From: Zunongwangia sp. HGR-M22
GTDB taxonomy: Bacteria; Bacteroidota; Bacteroidia; Flavobacteriales; Flavobacteriaceae
Reading direction: 5' to 3'
DNA: 64,000 bases
Assembly: GCF_027594425.1 (NCBI RefSeq)
Contig: NZ_CP115159.1
Coordinates: forward strand, 2,097,001 to 2,161,000
Numbering within the stretch: position 1 is the first letter of the stretch; the number at the start of each line of letters is the position of its first letter. Below are positions 1-7,980 of the stretch, piece by piece. The notes beneath the pieces are model-generated. The model did not search any database. It was given only the letters and a program-made list of their open reading frames with translations, and was not told where the DNA came from. Made by a program: the position numbers and the translations under genes.

Positions 1-651
1 AACTGGATTAATATTTACTTCAGATGGCATCATAACCATCAATTTATTTTTTCTTTTAACATCAGAAAATATGGGATCTTCAAGATCTATAGCATACGCC
101 GGGGTTTGCAGTAATTTTTTAGTTTCAAGATCAAAAGCATAAATACCCTTTGTATTATTGCTAAGTGGATCACGATCTTTTACGGCGATTAACAATCGGT
201 TATTTTTTAAATCGGCACACAATCCTTCAGCATTATGCTTTGCTTTTATAAACGTTTCGTGTTTAGTAACTTTTTTATTTTCATCTAGATAGTGCTGTAC
301 TTCAAATATTACACCATCACTGCGCAATACATAAGCATTATTCCCAATTAAAGCAAGTCCTTCGTAATCACCAGATTTACCAAATTTTATTTCCTGTTCA
401 ATTTTTTTAGAAAGAAGATTATAGATAAAAATAATTCCTTCTTCGTCTTGTATTGCGGCCATACGTTCGTCGTCCACAAAATCCATCCCAGATATTTCTT
501 CTAATCGATTGGGCAGATCCCATTTTTGCTCAATTTCATATTCTTCCTCAAAATCTTTTCTTTCCAAACTAAAAGGAAAATCCATCGTAAAATAGATAAA
601 GGCTACCAATCCTAAAATCCCAATTACAATGACTGCTGCAATTTTACTCAT
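1..651 (-). CDS. SdiA-regulated-domain-like protein, 3' end outside window
   Basis: The reading frame runs from an ATG at 651 leftwards off the window edge, so about 217 N-terminal residues are visible. It starts MSKIAAVIVIGILGLVAFIY, a single N-terminal membrane anchor or signal segment. The rest looks like a beta-propeller of the SdiA-regulated family: W-D-L-P near residue 47, then EISGMDFVDDERMAAIQDEE and repeated blades with aromatic-Asp turns. Members are extracytoplasmic and of unknown biochemical role; some resemble esterase or phytase propellers. The next gene to the right is also on the minus strand but about 340 bases away, so this gene probably has its own promoter. The family call is from recalled motifs, not a search. 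Confidence 0.6.
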   Translation of the reverse strand, partial: MSKIAAVIVIGILGLVAFIYFTMDFPFSLERKDFEEEYEIEQKWDLPNRLEEISGMDFVDDERMAAIQDEEGIIFIYNLLSKKIEQEIKFGKSGDYEGLALIGNNAYVLRSDGVIFEVQHYLDENKKVTKHETFIKAKHNAEGLCADLKNNRLLIAVKDRDPLSNNTKGIYAFDLETKKLLQTPAYAIDLEDPIFSDVKRKNKLMVMMPSEVNINPV

Positions 652-991
652 ATACTTTTTCTTAATCTCTGTATTTATTAAAGGTATAGGCTATTTTGAA
701 ATTATCCAGAATAATATTTATTGCTGAAGATTTCGATTACCTGCCACAGCTGTATTAGGTTTATATACAAATATTTAATAGTTCTTACTTGAATTATTTA
801 TTTCGATCAATAGAAATTTTATAATTCAATTATCGCTTATCTATCCTAGATTTATTGTTGATAAATTAGGAATTTAACAAAGATAGAAAGCTTAAAACAA
901 AAGTATACTTTTCACCTTTTAAAACTTTGATAAAAAAAGACATAACAGCAATTATATTAAAGCTCCTATTTATCCCATAGCTATAACGCAG
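652..991. other. AT-rich intergenic region
   Basis: About 340 bases between two minus-strand genes. No open frame of note, no clear hairpin with a T-run and no repeat were seen. It presumably holds the promoter of the propeller gene on its left. Confidence 0.5.
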
Positions 992-1627
992 CTAAATTTT
1001 CTCTACCAAATTTTCCAATTCTTTTGCGACAGATGTTCCCTTCAATCCAACTTTATTTTCTAAATATTTCAAAATTTCAACAGAAGTGAACTGATAAGTT
1101 TCCCGAAGTCCTAAGATAATTTTTTCTAAATAGAAAGGATGTGGGGCATTGAGTTCCTCGCTCATAAACTTAGCGTTTGTAAAACTGAAAACGGGCATCT
1201 CATCATGAAATCCTAAAAATAGAATTCGGTCATACCAAACATCGGTGGCCACATCTAAATATCCTTGTTTTATTACCTTTTCAAAATCGATAGACAAATC
1301 CCCTCCAAAAGCGATTTCTTGTTTTACCAGATCTACAAACTGGCCTTTAGATATACTATAGACCTTCCCGTATGTTTTTGCAGTTTTATCCTCATTGGGC
1401 TTAATAAAAGCTGCGGCCCCGCCACTCCAAGTTCTGGAGCTTTTAGCAAAATATAGTTCATGATTTATAATAAAAGATTTATTTGCTTTTGGTAATGCTT
1501 TATCTTCACAGCCAACATATGTTCTTTTCGCACCTTTTGGAGTTCCACCAGCAACATAGCAAAGAAAACGATCCTCCATTAAATTAGAGCCGTAGCAGGC
1601 ATACCAAATCCTTTCAAAATTTCTCAT
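992..1627 (-). CDS. Gamma-glutamylcyclotransferase-fold protein
   Basis: This is a 211-residue soluble protein. Residues 8-15 read WYACYGSN, the Y-G-S-N substrate-binding loop that marks the gamma-glutamylcyclotransferase (GGCT/AIG2-like) fold. No signal peptide is visible, so it is probably cytoplasmic. GGCT-like enzymes release 5-oxoproline from gamma-glutamyl compounds, but bacterial paralogues vary and the exact substrate cannot be told from sequence. The C-terminal half (FSFTNAKFMSEELNAPHPFY onward) is helical and not part of the minimal fold. It is a single-gene unit, divergent from the penicillin-binding protein gene on its right. Fold assignment fairly secure; specific reaction unknown. 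Confidence 0.6.
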   Translation of the reverse strand: MRNFERIWYACYGSNLMEDRFLCYVAGGTPKGAKRTYVGCEDKALPKANKSFIINHELYFAKSSRTWSGGAAAFIKPNEDKTAKTYGKVYSISKGQFVDLVKQEIAFGGDLSIDFEKVIKQGYLDVATDVWYDRILFLGFHDEMPVFSFTNAKFMSEELNAPHPFYLEKIILGLRETYQFTSVEILKYLENKVGLKGTSVAKELENLVEKI

Positions 1628-1825
1628 AATTTGTTTTGAAAGAACTTACTAAAATTTGCTCGGAAATCGCCTAATCTTAACTATTCTTTCATATTTAAAT
1701 TGATATTGCGAATACTTTGAAGCCAAATACATGCAAGCATTGTAAATTACTTGTTTAAAATTACCTTAAAATCAAAAGTTAATATTCTAAGACTTTGTTT
1801 CTTTGCAGCTAATTATTTCAATTTT

Positions 1826-4147
1826 ATGCTTTCCAGACTTAAAAAATCTCCCATTTTAAAATGGGCTTTACGAATATTTCTAGGTTTATTTGTTCTATTC
1901 ATATTATTTTTCACAAGTATTTATTTTGGGATGTGGGGCAAAATCCCTTCTAAAGAAGAACTTAGCCAATTACAGCAAAATAAAGCCACTCAAATACTTT
2001 CTAATGATGGAAAATTAATTGGGAAATTCTATATTTTTGATCGGCAGCCTATTCAATTTAAAGACCTTCCCAAGCATTTAATCGAGGCCTTAATCGCTAC
2101 TGAAGACGTTAGGTTTTACGAACATAATGGAATCGATAATCGTAGTTTAGGACGCGTATTTTTTAAATCTATTCTTTTGCAGGACGAGAGTTCTGGCGGT
2201 GGTAGCACAATAACACTTCAACTGGCTAAAAATATCTACGGAAGAAAAGATTACGGAGCGCTTGGCATTGTAGTGAATAAATTTCAGGAAGGCATTATGG
2301 CCAAGCGTATTGAAGATATTTACAGCAAAGAAGAAATAATTACGCTTTATTTCAATACAGTTCCTTTTAGTGATAATACCTACGGAATTGAAAGTGCTTC
2401 AATGAAGTTTTTTGGAAAACATGTTAATGATCTTAATGTTGAAGAAGCAGCTGTTTTAGTGGGAATGCTGAAGGCTTCGCATCGATATAATCCTAGAATT
2501 TTCCCTGAGCGTAGTAGACTACGTCGTGATGTGGTGCTAACACAAATGGAAAAATATGGATATATCACTGAAGGACAAAAAGAGAACTACATAAAAAAAG
2601 ATCTAAAACTGAATTACAAAAATTATAGTAATAAAAAAGGTCTTGCTCCCTATTTTAGAGAACAAATTAGAAAAGATCTGAGTCAGGTTCTGGATACGAT
2701 TAAAAACAAAGATGGTGAGAAATATAATATTTATAGAGACGGACTCATTGTTCACACAACTTTAGATTACAAATTGCAAAGTATTGCTGAAGCTGCTATG
2801 AAAGAACATATGGCAAGTTTACAGCAAGAACATGAAGATTCCTACGGAAGCCGCGCCCCTTGGTTAACCAACAACGCTATTCTAAAGGATGCGATCCATC
2901 GTTCTAAAGCTTATAAAAATTTAAAAGAAGATGGATTTTCTGAAGAAGAGATCATGAAAGAACTTCAGAAGAAAAAGCAAATGGAACTCTTTGAATATGA
3001 AGGAACCGTGACCAGGCAAGCAAGCACAATAGATAGCATCCAACACTATTTAAAATTCCTAAATTCAGGCTTACTTTCTGTAGATCCAAAAGATGGAGCT
3101 GTAAAAGCCTGGGTTGGTGGAGTAGATTTTAGATATTTTCAATACGATCATGTATCGCAAAGTAAACGGCAGGTGGGTTCAACGTTTAAACCTATTGTGT
3201 ATACAACAGCTATTGATAAAGGTATTGAGCCTTGTACCTATTATTCTGGTCGCGCCGTAACCTATAAAGATGGATGGAAGCCTACAAATGCTTCAGCAGA
3301 AGAAGATGAGGAGGGTATGAATTACAGCATGAAATATGCACTAAGCCATTCTATGAATACCATTGCCGTGAAAGTTTTATTAGACGCGGGAATCGCAAAT
3401 GTGATTAAAAAAGCACATCAAATGGGAATAACTTCAGATCTTCCTGAAGTTCCGTCGATTGTCCTTGGTACTGCGGAATTGAATATGGAAGAACTTACAG
3501 AAGCCTATACAAGCTTTGCAAACCAAGGGCGACCTTCAAAACCGTATTATATAACCAAAATTGAAGATGGATCTGGAAATCTATTGGCAGAATTCAAATC
3601 AAAAAGTCCTAAAGAACAGGCTTATTCCGAAGAAACGAGACAAATTATGATCAATATGATGCAGGCAACGGTAAATGAAGGAACCGCTACCCGACTGCGT
3701 TATACTTATGGATTAAATAATGATATCGCCGGAAAAACCGGAACTACCCAAAACAACAAAGATGGCTGGTTTGTTGGGCTTACGCCAAATCTTCTTACGG
3801 TAACCTGGGTAGGAAGTGACGATCATCGTATTGGTTTTAGAAATACAAGGATTGGACAGGGAGCTAATTCCGCTTTACCAATTTTTGGAAGAATGATGCA
3901 AAAAATGAATGCCGATTCTTATTTCAATGAGATTACTAACGCTCGTTTTAAAAGACCATCAAGCGAAGTTGCCGAACTTTTAGACTGTGAACAAACAAAA
4001 GAAGACAGTTTCCTTAAAAAGCTTTTTGGCAGCAAAAAAGATGATGCCCAAGAAATAGATATGGACAAACCGGTAGAAGAGAAAAAAGAGAAGGAGAAAA
4101 AAGGCTTTTTTAAACGGTTATTTGGTGGTAAAAAGAAAGAGAATTAG
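1826..4147 (+). CDS. Class A penicillin-binding protein (PBP1A-like glycosyltransferase/transpeptidase)
   Basis: Bifunctional peptidoglycan synthase of the inner membrane, 773 residues from the ATG at 1826. The open frame reaches back to a TTG at 1751, but ATG 1826 puts the membrane anchor (RIFLGLFVLFILFFTSIYFG) at the usual place. The GT51 domain shows the catalytic ATEDVRFYEHNGID motif, then GGSTITLQLAKN and the RIEDIYSKEEIITLYFN helix. The transpeptidase domain has the S-x-x-K motif (GSTFKP, Ser452), S-M-N in SHSMNT, and K-T-G in AGKTGTTQNNKDGWFVG. All catalytic motifs are intact. The C-terminal tail is rich in Lys and Glu, as in many Bacteroidota PBP1A proteins. No terminator is obvious after the stop. 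Confidence 0.95.
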   Translation: MLSRLKKSPILKWALRIFLGLFVLFILFFTSIYFGMWGKIPSKEELSQLQQNKATQILSNDGKLIGKFYIFDRQPIQFKDLPKHLIEALIATEDVRFYEHNGIDNRSLGRVFFKSILLQDESSGGGSTITLQLAKNIYGRKDYGALGIVVNKFQEGIMAKRIEDIYSKEEIITLYFNTVPFSDNTYGIESASMKFFGKHVNDLNVEEAAVLVGMLKASHRYNPRIFPERSRLRRDVVLTQMEKYGYITEGQKENYIKKDLKLNYKNYSNKKGLAPYFREQIRKDLSQVLDTIKNKDGEKYNIYRDGLIVHTTLDYKLQSIAEAAMKEHMASLQQEHEDSYGSRAPWLTNNAILKDAIHRSKAYKNLKEDGFSEEEIMKELQKKKQMELFEYEGTVTRQASTIDSIQHYLKFLNSGLLSVDPKDGAVKAWVGGVDFRYFQYDHVSQSKRQVGSTFKPIVYTTAIDKGIEPCTYYSGRAVTYKDGWKPTNASAEEDEEGMNYSMKYALSHSMNTIAVKVLLDAGIANVIKKAHQMGITSDLPEVPSIVLGTAELNMEELTEAYTSFANQGRPSKPYYITKIEDGSGNLLAEFKSKSPKEQAYSEETRQIMINMMQATVNEGTATRLRYTYGLNNDIAGKTGTTQNNKDGWFVGLTPNLLTVTWVGSDDHRIGFRNTRIGQGANSALPIFGRMMQKMNADSYFNEITNARFKRPSSEVAELLDCEQTKEDSFLKKLFGSKKDDAQEIDMDKPVEEKKEKEKKGFFKRLFGGKKKEN

Positions 4148-4335
4148 ATTTTAAACTATGCTGAAATAGCTATTTTGTTGGAAGTACTTTTATATAAATA
4201 AGCCTTGATACTGTTTATCCGGATTCAAAGAGTATAAAGTGGATTTTACAAAATCCCTAAAAACGTGGTTTCTAATTTTATCGATCCTAATTTCAATCTA
4301 AACTAAAAGCCGCAAAATTTTATAATTTAAAGGCT

Positions 4336-4788
4336 TCAGCTACTTTTAGTTTCTTGAACATCGTCAGTTTCAAAATATAAATGGTAATGATTATTACATC
4401 CAGGATTAAAACTGGCATTACAGACTGGGCAGTTATTTCCCGATTCCATGTATTCGGTTATACTAAGTTCGTGGCCACAAACACCGCATAGGATAGCTTT
4501 TTCAGAAAACTCATCTTTTGGCCATACCTCATGTCCATGATTCGTTGCTTCTTCATGGCAAGAAAAGCAAGGATAGTACCTATCACAACATTTAAATTTA
4601 ATAGCTATTACATCTAGCGTACTATGCCAATGTACACAGCGAGTTTGATTATCTATGGACTGCCCGTAAACAGTTGTATTGTTAATCTGGAAAATATTTG
4701 TAGATTCCGGTTTCCTCATCTGTGAATAAGTAAAATTGAAATAAAACAAGCATAATAAAGCGCTCAACAAATATCTTGATTTCATCAT
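4336..4788 (-). CDS. CHY-type zinc-finger protein
   Basis: Cys/His-rich protein of the CHY zinc-finger family. The core starts at VYGQSIDNQTRCVHW and continues with FKCCDRYYPCFSCHEEATNH, LCGVCGHEL and CPVCNASFNPGCNNH; these paired ligands should bind three zinc ions. The start is uncertain. An internal ATG at 4719 gives a 127-residue cytosolic protein of the usual family length. The in-frame ATG at 4788 (or 4785) adds a lysine/arginine start and a hydrophobic run ending T-Y-S-Q that looks like a signal peptide, which would be odd for this family. The frame is open still further, to 4872. Role unknown; yeast relatives (Hot13) act in zinc and redox handling. The 399 bases to its right hold only a terminator for the next gene. 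Confidence 0.7.
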   Translation of the reverse strand: MMKSRYLLSALLCLFYFNFTYSQMRKPESTNIFQINNTTVYGQSIDNQTRCVHWHSTLDVIAIKFKCCDRYYPCFSCHEEATNHGHEVWPKDEFSEKAILCGVCGHELSITEYMESGNNCPVCNASFNPGCNNHYHLYFETDDVQETKSS

Positions 4789-5113
4789 TGCGCAGTCTTT
4801 TTTAAAATGGATTACTCCTTCCAAACTATATTTTTTTTGTTTCAAATATACTATGCTTTCCAATTTTATCAATGCTAATTTAAATTCGAGAAATTATGAT
4901 AGTTTCGACCCAATATATTTCCCTAAAAGAATTGAACACTCGCACAGTCTTTAAAAAACTTTTCTTTTGATCACAAAATCAAAACGTATACAAACTAATG
5001 TATGCTTTTGTTTAAAGCTGAGTTGCATAAACGTTATAAAAAAACAGCCAATGAAAATATATAGTATTATTTATTGAAAGAAAAAAATCAGCATCTAAAA
5101 TCGATAATTTCAA

Positions 5114-5141
5114 TCAAAAAAAGAGGCCCCAACGGGCCTCT
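5114..5141 (-). terminator. Rho-independent terminator after the DUF5695-like gene
   Basis: On the minus strand an 8-bp perfect stem (AGAGGCCC/GGGCCTCT) with a 4-base loop is followed by seven T residues. It lies about 50 bases past the stop of the gene at 5188 and closes the minus-strand peptidase/glycosidase operon. Confidence 0.85.
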
Positions 5142-5187
5142 CTATATGTGAAATTCACACTCAAAAACGATTTTAAAATAATATATA

Positions 5188-7884
5188 TTATTTCAAAATT
5201 ATCGTTTTTGGCTTCTTAGTTAACGGAATTTTATAAGATCCGTTCATTTTATCAAATTGTAGATCAAGTTCTTTGTTGGATCTCAAATATGCTTCCGGGC
5301 TATCCGCTGTTTTTTCTTTTAAAACCAATTCTATTTCTCCTGAAGAGGTATCATAAATCAATTCTTTAAAAGTACCAGCGTCTAGCGTTAGCCATAACTC
5401 CTTTGGTTCAAAATAAATTTTACTTTTAGCAGCGGTGGTAAGGATTACCTTTATTTTATCGTCAACTTTCTCGATATTTCCACCAAACGAAAGCCATCCA
5501 AAATCTGCATTATCGGTAATGTAAGTAGCCGAATTGATTGCATAACCAAAGAAGTTAGATCCATAATCACCAGATAAATAATCGATTCTCATAGTAGATG
5601 GATACGAGTGGAAAGCTGCAGATCCAAATCCGTCTTTTGTGATATTAGAGATCGCTCCTAAAGTTCCGCCATAGCCAACTTTCAATAAATAAAAATCTGG
5701 ATTATTTCTATACGCTTTCAACACAGGAATCGCATTTAAACCAGAGCCGTAATGATGAATTTGGCGTTCTACTCTGGATAATTTACCTCCGTAAAGGAAA
5801 TCCCAATATCTACGTGCGTTACCGTTATACGCCCAGTGCGGCATAGTTGGCATGTACGCCAAGATCGCATTTAAAGTAACGTTTGCCTTTTGCTGATACC
5901 CAAAATAATCACTCCACATAAATACTTCTTCCTGACCGGTAGAATCCCAAGGCATTTCACTACCAAATGGATAATTAAGAGACTTCCAGTGATCGGCTCT
6001 TTTCTTCATCGAAGCTTCTAAAGTAGTCGCCATCTCGGTTAATCCTTCCGCTTGTAGATCTTTTAGGATGTTCAAGAACACTGTTCCTTCCATTTGTCCA
6101 AAAACAGCATACCAAGGCGCTAATTCTGGCATCGTAACCGAGGTATGATACGCCTGTTCTAAATACCATTTCCAATCGTGATTGTTTACCAATCCTTTGT
6201 GATATCTCGATAAACGATACATTACCCAATAAGCGGCTGCAACGTGAGGATAGTTATAAGATCTTCCGGGGTCGTCTGCTCCTTCTTTATTCCATGCAGC
6301 CCATGTACCGTAATTTATGGAATCATTATAAGTTCCTTTTGGTAACGAATCTGGCTCGTAAAAGAAAACACTTTTTTTCACTCCGTATTTTCTTTTTCCT
6401 TCATCATACTGAATGCCACCCCAAAGTGTTTCATCAATAAACAATTCCAGTTTTTCGATCTCTGCTTTTTCTGGCTGAATTAGTTGCTTCATCATGGCTC
6501 CTAACCAGCTACCAGCACCACCTTCATCACTTAATCCGGCTACCCATGCACGACTGTCCTGAGTGATTTGCTTTTTATCTTCGTAATCATAAGAGATCAC
6601 CGAGTTTGTTCTCCCAAAGAATTCATCAGGCTGATCAAACCATTGTTCGGTCATCAAGAAATGTCCAAAATCATCGACAACTTCGGTTTCTGGCTTAATC
6701 ACTTTATAATTGATCGTTTGTTCTAAACCATCTTTATAAGTTACCGTTACACGGCTTCTACCCCAAATATTTCCTTTTATCTGATATTCGGTAAATCCGG
6801 CACCTTTTTTTCCAATTTCGGTAATAGTAATTGCTCCTTTTGGTTCTACCAAAATGTCTTCTACAGCTTCTGGATAATTAAGGAATAATTTTCCGTCTAC
6901 ATCCATTGGCAACACATAACCTGGCACACCAACGACTACCGGTCTCTTCTCTTCGATTAATTTATCCTGAATTTCTTTAATACTAGACGCTAATACAATT
7001 TTCAAAGCGAAATTCTGCGTTTCTCCTGCTCCAAGACTTAAAGAAGTTGGTTTATTCCACTGGTCTTTATCTTTCCACTCTTTTTCAGCATAAGCTTTAC
7101 TAAGCGCCATCCATTCGTGAACACCTTCAAACACAATACTTCTATTACTAGGATCGTCATTTAATGGTCGATACGCTTCAAATGGCATATTGCTTTCTGG
7201 TAACACTAATAAAGCTTCGCCTTCTCCCGTAAGATGTTTTACTTCTAAATAGCCGGCATCGTTACCTATATATGGGTCAAAAAATACATTATCGGCATGC
7301 GTTTCATCCAAATGCTTTCCTTCTAAAATGTTATTAAAAGCCATTGGCGTTCCTAAAGCACCAATTTCAACAGATTTGTTTGTTGGGTTTGTAATTTCAA
7401 AACGTAAAACCAAACCACCGTCCTTTTCCTCATAGTATCTTTTAATGTTAAGTGGATTTTCCTTACCTAAAGTATTACTTAAATCGGATGCTGCTAAAAC
7501 ATTACCAGACAACGATAAAGCTTCTACTTTTTTACGATGCTTAGCCGTAGAAAAAGACTTCCATTCGCCATCTTCTTCTTTTATTCTGAAGTTTAAATCG
7601 CCAATATAATAGATACCGTCTTTATCACGAATTTCGATACGTTCACCCGGAGTAAAATCGAAATCTGGATCTGAATTTGGGTATAAGCCCGCTACGGTTT
7701 GTGAGGCGTTTACCAGTTTTAGTGTAAATTCATCGGTTTTTAATTCATTAAAACCTTCTTCGATCCCAAGTGTAGATTCCCGATCTTTAAGGTTGTCCCA
7801 ATAGGTAGATTCCTGCTGTGCACTTGCCGTTATCGTTATCAAAAACAATAAAAGCAATGTCTGTAATTTAGTTTTCATGTTCAT
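5188..7884 (-). CDS. Secreted DUF5695-like protein, putative glycoside-active enzyme
   Basis: An 898-residue exported protein with a standard signal peptide (LLLLFLITITASAQQ). The N-terminal ~430 residues are beta-rich; the C-terminal half has helical repeats with many Trp, Tyr and Asp residues (YGTWAAWNKEGADDPGRSYN, MPELAPWYAVFGQMEGTVF, EMPWDSTGQEEVFMWSDY), resembling an alpha-toroid glycoside hydrolase. I recall this architecture as the DUF5695 family; no activity can be read from sequence. It is the last gene of the run GH51, this gene, terminator, 96 bases after the GH51 stop. Its place with two arabinofuranosidases suggests that it acts on arabinosylated or galactosylated material. The acidic residues in the two C-terminal motifs are the natural catalytic candidates. 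Confidence 0.6.
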   Translation of the reverse strand: MNMKTKLQTLLLLFLITITASAQQESTYWDNLKDRESTLGIEEGFNELKTDEFTLKLVNASQTVAGLYPNSDPDFDFTPGERIEIRDKDGIYYIGDLNFRIKEEDGEWKSFSTAKHRKKVEALSLSGNVLAASDLSNTLGKENPLNIKRYYEEKDGGLVLRFEITNPTNKSVEIGALGTPMAFNNILEGKHLDETHADNVFFDPYIGNDAGYLEVKHLTGEGEALLVLPESNMPFEAYRPLNDDPSNRSIVFEGVHEWMALSKAYAEKEWKDKDQWNKPTSLSLGAGETQNFALKIVLASSIKEIQDKLIEEKRPVVVGVPGYVLPMDVDGKLFLNYPEAVEDILVEPKGAITITEIGKKGAGFTEYQIKGNIWGRSRVTVTYKDGLEQTINYKVIKPETEVVDDFGHFLMTEQWFDQPDEFFGRTNSVISYDYEDKKQITQDSRAWVAGLSDEGGAGSWLGAMMKQLIQPEKAEIEKLELFIDETLWGGIQYDEGKRKYGVKKSVFFYEPDSLPKGTYNDSINYGTWAAWNKEGADDPGRSYNYPHVAAAYWVMYRLSRYHKGLVNNHDWKWYLEQAYHTSVTMPELAPWYAVFGQMEGTVFLNILKDLQAEGLTEMATTLEASMKKRADHWKSLNYPFGSEMPWDSTGQEEVFMWSDYFGYQQKANVTLNAILAYMPTMPHWAYNGNARRYWDFLYGGKLSRVERQIHHYGSGLNAIPVLKAYRNNPDFYLLKVGYGGTLGAISNITKDGFGSAAFHSYPSTMRIDYLSGDYGSNFFGYAINSATYITDNADFGWLSFGGNIEKVDDKIKVILTTAAKSKIYFEPKELWLTLDAGTFKELIYDTSSGEIELVLKEKTADSPEAYLRSNKELDLQFDKMNGSYKIPLTKKPKTIILK

Positions 7885-7980
7885 TTTTTACTCAATTCTC
7901 AAGAATTACATCCAAAAATGGCTAATCCTGATTTCTATTTTTAATGTTTATTTCGTCAGAAAAATAATTTTTCTGCCGAC

